NCBI RefSeq assembly: GCF_001723175.1
Contig: NC_064654.1
Location: forward strand, 1,550,001 to 1,614,000
From: Penicillium oxalicum
Lineage: Eukaryota > Ascomycota > Eurotiomycetes > Eurotiales > Aspergillaceae
Direction of reading: 5' to 3'
DNA length: 64,000 nucleotides
Below the pieces are notes generated by a model. It did not search any database, had not been told where the DNA came from, and was given only the letters and a program-made list of their open reading frames with translations. How positions within the stretch are numbered: the first letter of the stretch is position 1; the number at the start of each line of letters is the position of its first letter. Position numbers and translations under genes: made by a program. Below are positions 43,385 through 55,799 of this stretch, piece by piece.

Positions 43385-44117
43385 TGTTACGGACCTCAAA
43401 GAAGCGCGGGGGCCGTAGTTATTTGAGTGACGACTGAGGACTAATTATTCTACGGATACTAGGGAATAGCGTTATCACGTGCGTTTCGGTATACTTAGGC
43501 GTGCCCCGAGGGACCCGAGGAGGAGATATCTAGGGCAGTACTAGAAGTAGCCTATAGCTAACCGACATAAACGATACCCTCTTACTCTATAAGACGGTTA
43601 GCGCGACACAGGAAACGGCCGCTATTTTACTAGTACCGGAATTACACCCTAAGTACGGTACTAGTAACTTATTACGTAACTATATCCTATCGGTGATAGG
43701 ATAGACTTATCGGTGATAAGTCCTAGCGTATTAGTGATAAGTCTCGACTTATTAGTAATAGGAAGGACTAGATATATAAGGACACTCTTTTTAGTATTAT
43801 ATATTTAGTTCTTCGCGATTAATTATATATTATTACTTAGTTACTACCTTAAAGCACTTTGCACTCTATAGTTTAACTCTAAGATAAACCTAACCTATAG
43901 GTAGGGGATTTACTTAGTAGTAATACTTAGTAATTAACCTACTTAGCGCGTACCTCTAGCACGTCTTATAAGATACTTAATAGGATCTAACCGTAGTAAG
44001 GCTTTGCGAAGTAATAGTACGATTAAGAGACTAGGTCTTAGGATTAGAAGTTAGGATAGTAGGTAAGTATAGCCTAGGACGTTCTAACTTATAGTAACTA
44101 GTTAGCACCGCGTAATA
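43385..44117 (+). repeat. 5' LTR of chromovirus B (733 bp)
   Basis: TGTTACGG...GCGTAATA (ancestral GTAACA). Confidence 0.93.
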
Positions 44118-44189
44118 TATTAATCGCCCTATCTTTAGACCGTGAAGTATAGTTATTATAGTAGGTAACGATAGTACCCGAAAGGAAAA

Positions 44190-45330
44190 ACTCCTACTCG
44201 AACTAATAAACGAACCGACTTAGACGACGAACGTAATATAGAGATTCAGAATCTTAAAACTATCGTCGGATAACTTCGAGAATATCTTAATTAACTAGGC
44301 GCGAACTATAACGTCTATTCGATAAGCGTAAAAGACTACTTAGAGTAACTCTATACTTAAGTCGTCGCTTTAGCCCTAGTAACTACTATTAGAGTACCTA
44401 AGCTCCGAAGGCTAAGACCTTCGATAGTAATAGACAGAAATTACGAGGATTCCTAACGTAGATAGATATCTATATCGATATTAATAAAGGACGCCTCGTT
44501 ATAAAGGTAGCAAGTTTTTTCGTGTTAGCCTACCTATAAGGATAGGTATAGGACTAGCTCGAACTATATATCTACGAGTACTACGAAAAAGATAGCGATA
44601 AATAGAACACGACTATATAATTAATCTTTAGTAGCTATACTACGTTTCGATAGCACCTCGAACGAACTTTTAGCGATATTAATACTAAGAAGATAGCTAA
44701 ACGTAAATTAAAACGAATTCGATAAACTAGGTTAGTATCCGCCTATATAGCCGAGTTTATATAACTTATAGCGATACTATAATAGGAAGACTACGCTTTA
44801 ATTCCGTACTATACACGGACTTAAACCCTATATTAAGGACGAGCTTGCGCGATCGATCGACTAGATACTATAGAAAAACTTATCGACGTAGTAGTACGAA
44901 TCGATAATCGCCTATATAATCGATAAATAGAAAAAAGGGAAATTAAAGGATAGCGCTAACGCACTAGCCGACTATTATACTATTAGTACGATAAACGACT
45001 AAATAGACCTATAAGAGATAGCGACCCCTATAGACTAAAGCTAATAGAGCTTAACGTAGCGAGACTCCTAAGTAATAAAGAGAAACGAAGAGATAATAAC
45101 TTATACTTTAAATATAGAAAAGCAGGGTATAGGGCGCGTAAGTACAAGGAAAAGTATAATAATACAAAGCTATAGGCGCGTAAGCGTAGCGAAAGACGTA
45201 ATAACGCAAGGCTATAATAAATAAGGGCAACCTAGGATAATTAGGTCTGCCTTAGTAGCTACGAGCTACCGACGATAGCTCTAAGACGCCGCTACGTAAT
45301 AGCAAGAAGGTACGTATCGCTACTACCGCG
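44190..45330 (+). pseudogene. Chromovirus B gag; zinc knuckle ligands all Tyr
   Basis: Legible parts: TYPE segment KAKTFDSNRQKLRGFLT (44415-44455), usual for chromovirus capsids, then knuckle Y-F-K-Y-R-K-A-G-Y-R-A-R-K-Y with codons at 45104, 45113, 45128 and 45143 in the place of C, C, H and C. The same gag in C (61430-62470) is slightly less damaged. Stops are TAA/TAG. Confidence 0.75.
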
Positions 45331-48300
45331 AAGGAGACTAGATAAGTATACAGAACTAAACTAAGAAGAGTAAAACCTTAGATATCTTCGACGACTATAA
45401 AGAAAGGCGGAAGTAATATACGATAAATTACTAAGGATATAACCCCTAGAACCTTTATAGACGATATAGTTTACCGCGGCCTAATTAGCGTAGAGCACGC
45501 GACGGAAGAATTTCCCGAAATAGATTAGGAGAATATCGAGAGTTAAGGGTAGACCTAGTATAGTCTATAGGACCCTACCGACTCCTAGGAGTTATCCTAA
45601 AACCTAGGAAGGAGCGGGACGGACCCTAGGAATACTAAGCGAGAACCTAGGAACTCTAGAAATCCTAGAAACTCTACTATAGTTCCTAGGGAAGGATACT
45701 ACTATATAGCCTTAAGAAAGAAACCCCTAAGAGAATATAGAATAATATCTATATAATAACCTAAGGTATATATATAAAGGATACGTATATACCCTTAGTA
45801 CGATCTCAGAGCTATAGTAGGTTATTAATAATAGATACTAGGTATATATTAGGAAGGTCGAGAGGAGCCTCGAACCTAGACCTCTATAATAGGAAAAGAA
45901 ACCTAACTAGAAACTAGAATACGCAGGAGTCTAGTTTAGAAAAAGAAAACTACGCGATAAATAGCGGTAACTCGTAGCGATAGTATAGGGACGATATATA
46001 AGGATTACGGCTAATATTATACTTAGATTAACTATAGTAATAATCGACTCGGGAGTAGCTAGTAACTTTATAGATCCTAGGTATAAGAACCGCTATTAGA
46101 TTAAAGGACAAGAAAAACCCTAGGTCGTGCTAATTATCGGACTTAACGGAGAAAGACTCGGACTAGGGATTACCTACGAAAGCGGACCTCTACTAATAGT
46201 TATTAGAGACTACTTCGAAATTATTAACTTCGACGTAACCCTACTAGGATAGTACGATATATTTTAGGCGTTCCTTAGTTAAGGAAGTATAACCCGATAT
46301 TAACTAGTAAACTAATAACCTACTCTTTAGATATAACTATCGAGTCACGAGCGAGAAATAGACCGGAAGGAAATAAAATACGCTAATAATACTTAGCTAT
46401 AGGGTAGTAGGTACTTATAAGAACCCTTACGAAGGCGAACTTAAGAGGAGTTTTCGGCTAGGAGTAGGCCTAATAGAAACACGATCGATAATAAGATATC
46501 GCGACGGTTAAGTAAGGAAGTAATATAACTAACTAGGAACTAGAGGAATATATCCTCGTTACGACGTAGTAATAGCCTTATACGCTACGGAAGCGCTAGA
46601 AGAAGAATATAAAATACTAGGAATATATAGAATTCTAAGACGTATTTACGCTACTAAGGGATAGTAAGCTACTAGAGTATAGTCCGTTCGACTATAAGAT
46701 AAAGATTAAGGATAGCGAGGAACTAAAGTTTATACTAATCTACCTATTATCGTAGAAAGAGTTAGCGATACTAGAAGAATATATTAAGGATAACCTTAAG
46801 AAGGGGAATATTTAATACTCGAAATCTTTAGTAGGATATCTAATCCTATTTATACCGAAGAAAGGAGGGGAACTTAGAATATATATTAACTACGATAGCT
46901 TAACGATATTACGATTAAGGACCGGTACCTATTACTATTAATTAACGAAATCTAAGATATTATTTAAGGAGCGAAATATTTTAGTAAGTACGATATTACT
47001 AACGCGTATAATAACTCCGAATTAAGGAAGGAGATAAATAGAAGATAGCGTTCAGAACTAAATACAGGTACTATAAGTACAAGGTTATACTATTTAGTCT
47101 TACTAATATACCCGTATTATTTTAATAGTTTATCTTCTATATTCTATAAGGATACCTCGATAAGTTCGTGATTATATACCTCGACGATATCCTAGTATTC
47201 TCTAAAACCGAGGAAGAATATATCGAGTATAATAGGAAAGTACTACGACGACTTAGGGAACAAAGGTAACGCTTAAACTTAAGAAATACGAGTTTTATAT
47301 CTAATAGATAAGTTTCCTCGGATATACTATTAGCCCTAATAGACTAGGGATAGAACAAGATAAAGTTAAGAGTATACTCGAATAGCTAACGCTAATATAT
47401 ATTAAGGACGTACAGAGTTTTCTTAGACTTACGAATTACTATCGAAAATTAATACCGTAGTACTTAAAGTATATAGTAGGACTATACTAATTTACTAAAA
47501 AGGGGATACTATTCTAGGACGAAGAAGTAGAAAAATTATTTACCGTACTTAAGAATATATAATAAAAAGGTAGAGAAGCGATCCTAGCTATATTTAACTA
47601 CGATATACTAATTATTATAGAAACCGACGTATCTGATTTCGCGCTTAGAGTATAGCTTATATAACTAGGAATAAGATAGTAAGCTTAGACCTATCGCTTT
47701 CTAGTCTCGTAAGATAATACCCGCGGAAATTAACTACGACGTATACGATAAGGAACTACTAGCTATAGTATTAGTATTTTAGATATAGAGAGCCTACTTA
47801 GAAGGGCTAAGTATATAGTAATCGTTCGGACAGATTACTATAATCTTACGTACTTTACGACTACGAAGAAACTTATAAGGCGATAAGCTAGATAGGCGGA
47901 GACCTTAGCCTAATACGACTTTAAGATCGTATACTATAAAGGGACCGAAAATATAGTCGCGACGCGCTTAGTCGAACCTAACTATAAACTAGGTACTAAG
48001 GAGGTAGTACTAGTAATCTTAGCAAAAGATAACGAAGGAAATATCGTCTATAATTACTAGACGCTCGTAGCGACTAGCGAGGTCTAGAACGACGAATAGA
48101 TCGAAAGGATTCGAGACGGTACACGGACCGACGAATTACTATAAAAGGTTCTAGGCAATAATATAGCCCTAATAAATAATAGCTTAGTCTATATTTATAG
48201 ACTAGTATACGTTCCTAGAAACCTCTAAATATAGATTATATAGCTATATTACGACGAACTAATATAGGGATACCCTAGTATCGAAAAAACTATCGAAAAG

Positions 48301-48596
48301 ATTACGCGGAATTACTATATTCCGGTACTATACAGAAAAGTCCGGAAGTATATTTAGTAATATAACTCGTATTAACGAAACAAGACGTTACGATACGTAC
48401 TATACAGAGAGATAGAATTAGCGAAGTACTATAATAACTAGGAATAGATTATAATAGACTTTATAACGAAGTTACCTATCTTAGAAGGAAATAATATAAT
48501 AATAGTAGTCGTCGATCGACTAACTAAGTACGTATATATAATACCGATAACGGAAACTATTAATATACGATAGATAGCTAACCTACTACTTAAATA

Positions 48597-48947
48597 TGAA
48601 GAGGGGAATGCTCACGGCAGTCTGATCTCACCAGATAGGTCGAGTCATAGAGGAACCAAACCAAACCCACCAGCACGCAAGTCCCTGAATCCTCTAAGGT
48701 AATCGTGAGATCCGATATTAGGTACTAAAGGCAGGAATCAAAAAGAGTGTGATATTGCAAGTATAAAGGATCTGACTATAAAGACCGTCCTAAATCCTTA
48801 ATCTAAACCGTTTTTCAAACACGTCGATGATAATACCGGATCCCGTAAGCTAGGTCCTAGATAACCTTCCTCGGCGGTAAGGCTCTCAGGCATCTCCTAC
48901 TACTGAATATCCGCCTTTAAGTATATGCAACCGAATCCCCTACTATA
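48597..48947 (-). repeat. 3' LTR of element H (351 bp)
   Basis: TGAAGAGGGG...TACTATA on +. Outer edge (48597-48700) nearly free of RIP, inner edge RIPed. Confidence 0.92.
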
Positions 48948-48960
48948 TAACCTCCCCCCC
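48948..48960 (-). other. Polypurine tract of element H
   Basis: Coding strand GGGGGGGAGG next to the 3' LTR, directly after the cargo gene's stop. Confidence 0.7.
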
Positions 48961-51519
48961 TATAATTTACCGTCCCTTAGTTAATTTCCCGTATCCCTCG
49001 ATAGTAACGTTAGATCTCCTAAAGACCCTTAGGCTGACTTACTAGGCTATATAAAATTTGGTAAAACCGATAGGCCCTTCTCCTTTCGCAGAAAATAAGA
49101 GTGTGCGCTAAATTGCTACCGTTCGGCCTTTATCGTTATCTCAAAATATAGTAGGTAGGCCCGTCTCGCCTAGTCGCGCTACTCCTAGATTAATCTATGC
49201 GCTCGTTACTAATTCCGGCTAAAAAGAACGTCTAATTCTTCGATAACTACAGGGGAATCCTATCTTTCGCGACCGATTAGCGTATCTCTGATCGGACTTG
49301 ATTCTGGTAACCGAATTAATACAGAAAAAGGATACGTAAGCCGACTGCTATATTTCTAACTAGACTACCCGGAAGGAGTCTGTTCAGGTAACGAAAAATC
49401 GTGATAATAAGCCGAAAGTTCAGACTAAGTACCTAATTTAGGACTGTCTAGGGTCTTATAATCTTCCCTGATACTAATAATAAACTAGGGCAAAACCGTT
49501 CGCCGAAGATAAGTCGCTAGTCCTATTAATCTATGAGGAAGGTATAGCTTCGAAATACGTATATCTCCCTATTTACAGATAACTTTTTCCTAGGAGAGAC
49601 TAAATTTCTCCTTATCTTCTGCTATCTATATCGTAGCCGATATCTTATAGATTAAACTATCTTTTTAGTAACTACGATTGCGCAGATCCTGCTATTACTT
49701 AGTAAGGTGGTTTTGTATCCTAAGTAGTATTTCAGTGTAATTTCGTAGATCCTTAGCCGTTAAAGAGACCGTTCCCTAGATTATATTCGCTATTCGCTAG
49801 GATGCAAGGAGATCCGTTATATTAATATTAAGATAGCGAAAAGTAGTCTGTTTATTAGGGTATACACTCTTCGCGTAGTAAGGAAAAGAAATTAGCCGAT
49901 ATTAATAATCCGGTCGTAGCAGAATATAGAGTAGGTAGTAGGTATAGTCGCGCCGTACTAGTTGCTAGATACTACTATACTATGCGTTTTTGGCCTATCT
50001 AACCCTTAGTGTATGCTTTCGCGATTAGTAATACTAATCGTATATATTGAATTCCTCCTCGATTATATCTATTAGACCTCGAGGATGATAGCCGTCCTAA
50101 TTATTACGTAGCTACGCAAAAATTAGTACTACTATATTTCCGTTAACGTTCTAATCCCTCTCTATTTTCTTCCTAAAACTTAGCGGAACCCTTCTAAAAT
50201 AGCGAAAGCTAGTATCTTAGAAAGTTAAATACTATATCTTCTCGAAATTCGATACTAGAGGTTTTCGTATCTTAGGAGGGAATCGAAAGTAGCTCCTAAG
50301 TTCTTTTCTAGAGGATAGTTTAAACTAAACCTTAAATTCCTTCTTGGCCCTATCCTAGTCACCGAGCCGGGCGTAAAGGTATCGTAAGCGTTATACCAGA
50401 GTCCCGTAATCGACACTGTTAGTATAAATATATAAAAGATATACTAGCTAAGTTATATACCCCTTGCAAATCGAATTAGGGCTAATTTTAGTCGTATTTT
50501 AGTATATAGACCTGCCGACAAGCCGAAAAATTACTAGCGCTTCGCGCTTATGTTTAGCATCTAATTTCGTCTTCGGAATTATTTTAGCTAGCCTAGAAGC
50601 ATCTATCTTTATCTATAGGGTGCTAACTTTAATAAACCTTGCGATATCTTCGGTTTCTTAGTAGCAGGCTCCGTTAATAGTTCTGATTTCTGCGATCGCT
50701 TATTATTATCGTTATCGTTATCGTCGTCGCTTAGTTCCGGGCTCTGTTTGCGCGGTTAGATTTCTTCTATAGAAGAAATTCGGCTTCCTTCTAGATCCTG
50801 GTTTCGCGATAGGATTTCTTCTGTAGAAGAAATTTAGCTTTTATCCTTATCTAGAGCTACGCTTTAATCCTTATCTGCCTTATCCAAAATTCGCGGTATC
50901 CGATAGTATTCGTATATAAATCTATCTTTATTAATCGATAGATATTATCTTGATAGCCTTTCTAGCGTTAATTCCGTTAAATCCGGCGATTTATAGGCGT
51001 TATCGAGATTATCTTATATAACCTCTTTAGCTCTTCGGATCCCCCGCCTATATTTCCTTTCTTAAGTCGTTAGAGAATAGCGTTATTAACTCTAAGCTAT
51101 ATCTCTTCGAAACTGATTCCGCTCCTTACTAGTTTACTAACTTTTTCGGCGAAAGCTTTCGTTCTAGCCCGGATTATAATCTTTTTAGCGTTACTATTCT
51201 AGGCTTATAGCGCTACGTATATTACTTACTAGATATAGTTCTTGTCGTATTCGCGGCGATTAATCGCTTCTCTTGCTACCGTCTAGCTATCCTCGAAATC
51301 TTCCCGAGACTTATATCCTTTCTAAAATTCGCTATCTTTCACAAAAGTATAGAGTTCGATCACGACGGAGTCCAAAAATTCCTATCCTTTTTCGCAAATC
51401 TTATACAGACAGAGCTTAGCCGCCTTATAGATCTAGTCCGTAGGTAGTATTCGTAATTCTTCGATAATCTTGCTAGGGGAAATAACTAATATTAAATAAT
51501 TACTTAGTATCGAAGGCAT
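48960..51519 (-). pseudogene. Cargo gene of element H, possible 2-oxoglutarate/Fe oxygenase-like C-terminus
   Basis: ATG at 51519 (MPSILSNYLILV) begins a frame with TAG at Trp/Gln-like sites (KAAKLCLYKICEKG, AKKIIIRARTKAFAEKVSKL), a Ser/Asp-rich linker with KRSQKSELL and ATKKPKIS (nuclear-signal-like, about 50640-50700), then a second domain: GYHPRGLIDIIEEEFNIYD (50040-50095), FRYLNINI (49815-49845), VSLTAKDLRNYTEIL, GDIRISKLYLPH (49540-49575), RRTVLP (about 49500), and RKEKGLSVLPN near the end. The stop adjoins the polypurine tract. FR(H)x(D)IN...GDxRI...R recalls cupin-fold dioxygenases of the phytanoyl/TET-like group, with His and Asp lost to RIP, but this is tentative. About 850 codons with frameshifts. 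Confidence 0.55.
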
Positions 51520-51977
51520 AATATTAAGGTGCTAGCTTGTGGCGGATATTGTAGCCTGGTTCGTTATATTAAATTCTTCTGCAGAAGAAATTCGTAGTAT
51601 TTAGCGAAAATCGTTATAATTTAAGCTCTCTCCGGAGACTTCCCTCCCTTCCCAAAAATCTTGCTGTCCCTAGTAAGTTACTTTTCTATTACTTTTTAAA
51701 ACAGTCTTAAAAATTACTAAATTTCTAAATAAAGACAAAATTTAGCAAACCTAACAAAATTAATCCGTTTCTAAGAGAAATTAATAAAAATATAAAAAAA
51801 TCCGAAATATTAGTATTAAACAGACTAATTAATACGTAATATTTTAACAAAGAAAATCATATAATTAACTTAACCCTGTCCCTCTCGCGGTAGCTGTCCT
51901 CTTCTGCGCCTTTGCGTAGCAGGTAGCAATCCGTTCTTAGCCTTAATTCTTTTATCCTTATCCAAATTTCTTTTATC
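51520..51977. other. AT-rich spacer between cargo gene and gag of element H
   Basis: 51700-51870 is very AT-rich with few CpG, unlike the rest of H, and has no open frame. It may be the cargo gene's former upstream region. 51880-51960 contains TGCGCCTTTGCGTAGCAGG-type sequence with little RIP. Confidence 0.45.
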
Positions 51978-54586
51978 CTAGAGTGGCTAACTGTTTAGTT
52001 AGCGATCCTGTTCCCGCCTATGAATTTCTTCTACAGAAGAAATTCGCAAAGGGGCTAGTACTATATCCGCTATTATATCGTCTTTATTAATAGTCGCTAG
52101 ACGATATCTGCTCGGTCGTATACTACGCACTTTCGCATAATTTCTAGACTAGTTAGAGCGCTTACGACTAGCTAGTTATCTATTAATAGCGAAGACTTCT
52201 CCCTTGTATATTTCGTCTTTGCTCCCTTCTAATCCTTCAAAATTAGCGTCTTTTCTAAGAGAAATCCCTACTAAATCTACCGGGGTAGCGTAAATCTGCG
52301 GAGTATAGTATAAATAGGTCCCTAAATATGATTAGGGCGTAGTAATAGCAGAGACTATATTAATATTCGTGCGCCGGTTCTTCTACTACTAGTACTAGTC
52401 CGGAACTATATCCTTCTCAACCTGGTCGCCCCTCTTGCGTGCCTCTAGTCTATTCTTACCGATCCTACCGAGTACTACTCGATTTAGTTTATTTCGGTAG
52501 TATAGTCCTTTATTCTATATGCTTAAGTAGATAGGATAACCGGTCACTCGATATCCTTTATTTCCGTACTAGTAGTAACTATTAGGTAGCTGTCTTGCAG
52601 GTATATAAGCAGGGTTATTACGGCTATCGTTTTTCGTAATTAGATACTAAACTAAGGCTCTCTATTTATCGGCGGTCTTCCGCTAGTCTTTAATAACCTT
52701 TATTATATTTACTAATAGACCGTTAAACGCATTCGTCAAACTTTCTAAATCTTGTCCTCTTAGCGGGTTCGTATTCTTGATCGCAGAATCCCTATTTCTT
52801 AGCGTATCTGTTATTTTCTGTCTTTTAGACGTTTTTTCTCTAGAGTTTAAGTAGACCTAAATACCCTTCTTAGGCACTACGTATCCTATCGCGAGATCGT
52901 AATCTTTCTAGTCTTAGTTTAGATCCCTAGCCGCCTTTTCGATCTAATCGAAAGAGATCCGTCTTTTGCTCCTAGAAGGGTAGTTAATATTGATTTTCTC
53001 CTTCTTGATTAATTTCGATCTTAACTTTTCGGGCAGTCCTTCGATAAACTAAGTATATTGTTCTAAATCGCTGATATCTCCTCTCTTTACTAGATACGAG
53101 GAAACAGACGAAAAGGTAGTTAAGTATATATAAAAGTCGTCCTATTTAATACGATTCCTGCAGAAACTCTGTAGCTAGGTACGGGTATAGGTAGCCTATA
53201 GGCTATCCGTATCGCGATACTAATCTTTAAAGTCCTAGAAAAACTCTTCCTTATTCTTCGCTTACTAGTTAGAATTCGCCTTAACCTATATACGCTATAG
53301 CTAACCGTAGTAATCTAGAAGGATCTCTAAAATTCGCGCGTTATTTCTTATATTATGGCGCTTATATATGCGTTCAAAACTATCCAAGAATTCTAATATA
53401 TTTCTGTCTTCGAATCGTGGCGTACTAGGGGTCCCTAGCTTAGGTATAGTCCTAACTATATATCGCAAAGTTTGTATCTCTGAATTAGGCGTATAAACTT
53501 GCGTTAGTATCGGCGAAGGAGCTAGTCTCGGTAGTAGTAGCGGCGGTAGCGGTACTCTCTCGCTAAACCCTTTAGGCGATCCTTTAGCAGACTTAGAAGG
53601 GGCTCGATTACTAGGATCACGATAGGTATCGAAAGAGGTTATATTTGTGGGTATATCTAAAGACATTCTGTAGTCGTTTAGTTATTTAGATTGCGATAAT
53701 TACTTTAGCTTCGTAGGCTCTGTCTAGTCCGGATATTTTTAGGGTTTTTTAGGTATAATAGTATCCAGAGGGATATAGCAAGATTCGTAAGGTAATTAAC
53801 TCTTTAAATTTAACGAAGTCGTAAAATTAGTAGCTAGTCTAGATAGTAGCGCTATTCCTGATTCTTTTCGATTTTTCTTCTGGTTTTTCACTCTCTTCTT
53901 ATAGCCGTTCCTTTCTTTTTTATCGCTTTTCGTCGTCTGTTTAGTATACGTTTTTCTCGTGTTTTCTTCTGCAGAAGAATTTTGTAACTACCGTTTTAGT
54001 GCAGTATTCTCTTCTAGTAAGATCGTTGTATTAGCCGCCTATAGAAACCTTTCTAAAGCGATAAACTAACTCTATATAAAGTTCGGATAGACTAAGTTTA
54101 TCTATTAATATAATTAGTCTAGAGACATTTTTAGTAATCGAATTAATATCTCTCGATCCTCTTAGTATCGATCGGCTAATAATCCGCGAACGAGCTAGGT
54201 ATACCGGTCGAATAAAGGTATAGTATTAGCTGTAAGACCCTCGGTAGGAGTAGCCCCCTATATATAGCCAAAAGTCGCGTATTTAGCTATAATATGAGGT
54301 ATTAGTTTCGAATAATAGTCTTAATTTCTCTCAATTTTTTGTTAGGGTTAAACGCGTTACCCACTTTTTCTGCAGAAAAGTGCAGAATTTCTTAATTATA
54401 GCGGTAGTCGTAACAGTAGCGGTCGTAGCGGTCGTAGTAGTCGTTCTAGTCGTCTTAATCTTAGCAGTCTTAGTAGCAATCTTAGTAGTAATCTTAGTAG
54501 TAATCTCTTTTATAATCGTATCGTAGGAATTGTATGGTCCTCTATCTTAGCTACCTTTATTATAAAACCCCTGCGTCGGTCACTAA
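51978..54586 (-). pseudogene. Element H gag region (121-codon frame still open)
   Basis: Matches E 11681-14302. One stretch stays open: ATG 53666 to 53301 (MSLDIPTNITSFDTYRDPS...), Ser/Pro-rich, then a capsid-type segment (STPRFEDRNILEFLDSFERI). Upstream it carries the Lys/Ala/Thr array (54460-54510), about three to four units, the shortest of the three copies. Contains palindromes at 52025 and 53964. Confidence 0.75.
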
Positions 54587-54937
54587 TGAAGAGGGGAATG
54601 CTTACGGCAGTCTGATCTCACTAGACAGGTCGAGTTATAGAGGAACTAAACCAAACCTACTAGCACGTAAGTCCCTGAATCCTCTAAGGTAATCGTGAGA
54701 TCCGATATCAGGTACTAAAGGCAGGAATTAAAAAGAGTGTGATATTGCAAGTATAAAGGATCTGACTGTAAAGACCGTCCTGAATCCTTAATCTAAACCG
54801 TTTTTCAAACACGTCGATAATGATGCCGGATCCCGTAAGCTAGGTCCTAGATAACCTTCCTTGGCGGTAAGGCTCTCAGGCATCTCCTACTACTGAATAT
54901 CCGCCTTTAAGTATATGCAACCGAATCCCCCACTATA
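54587..54937 (-). repeat. 5' LTR of element H (351 bp)
   Basis: Same ends as the 3' LTR; the primer site (coding strand TTAGTGACCGACGCAGGGG) follows at 54568-54586. Confidence 0.92.
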
Positions 54938-55799
54938 ATATATATTTACTAACTATAGAATACCGAGCAAGATTACCTCGGACAGAGATAAACTATTTAT
55001 ATCGAATATATAGTAGTTATTAGCGGATTAACTTAGTATTAAGTATAGACTCTCTACCGCGTACTACCCGCAAACTAACGGATAAACCGAAAGAGTTAAC
55101 TAAACTCTAGAATAATACCTACGATACTACGTTAATTACTAACAGGATAACTAGGCAGGATTATTACTAATAGCGTAGTTAGCGTATAATAACGCTATAT
55201 ACGCTACTACTAGAGAAACACTATTCTTCGCTAACTATAGGTTTAATCCTACTATTATCGGGAAAACTATCGGAAAATAGCTACTCGCAGAATCGTCGAG
55301 ACTACTAGCGACTAGGCTTAAGTAACTATATTTATAACTAACAAGGGATATCGAGTTTCTTAATCTGCGTATAAAAAACTACTACGATTAGTCGCGCTAG
55401 GAGGCGCCAGACTTTTGAAAGGGGGAGAAAGTTTACCTCTTATAACGTAATATTCGTACTATATAACCTAGCGCAAAGCTCGACTACCTTAAATTAGGAC
55501 TATTTAAAATCGAAGCAAAAATAGGACCGCTTAATTACCGATTAAAGCTACCTAATAGTATATAATATATCTATACTATATTTTATATCTTATTATTAGA
55601 AAAAGTACCTAAGAACGCTAAAATCGCTACTAATATAGAAATCGGAGAAGAAACCGAAAATAAATATAAGGTCGAAGAAATCCTAGATACTAACAAAATT
55701 AGCGGAAAGCCTTACTACTTAGTAAAGTAGAAAGGATACGATATCTTAGAAAATATATAGGAACCTATTAAGAACCTAAGAGGCTACTACTAGCTAGTT

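Larger units (their letters stand above)
48597..54937 (-). mobile_element. LTR element H (E family) carrying a foreign gene instead of pol
   Basis: Identical-length LTRs (351 bp) at 48597-48947 and 54587-54937, in minus orientation; primer site next to the right LTR; polypurine tract (48948-48960, G-rich on the coding strand) next to the left LTR. The gag half (51978-54586) matches E and F. The rest (48960-51900) has no similarity to E's protease, RT or RNase H; it holds another minus-strand gene and its AT-rich upstream region. Flanking bases AAATA/ATATA are too AT-rich to prove a duplication, but B's integrase frame rejoins cleanly without H. Confidence 0.88.

Noticed and set aside
44118..44135. 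tRNA primer-binding site for B and C directly after the LTR
   Set aside because: The bases TATTAATCGCCC do not begin with TGG even allowing for RIP; self-priming or an offset site is possible but cannot be shown.
54938..54942. AATAT after the E, F and H LTRs as a shared target duplication
   Set aside because: The same bases follow three independent insertions, and H's other side reads AAATA; AT-rich chance or insertion preference cannot be separated.
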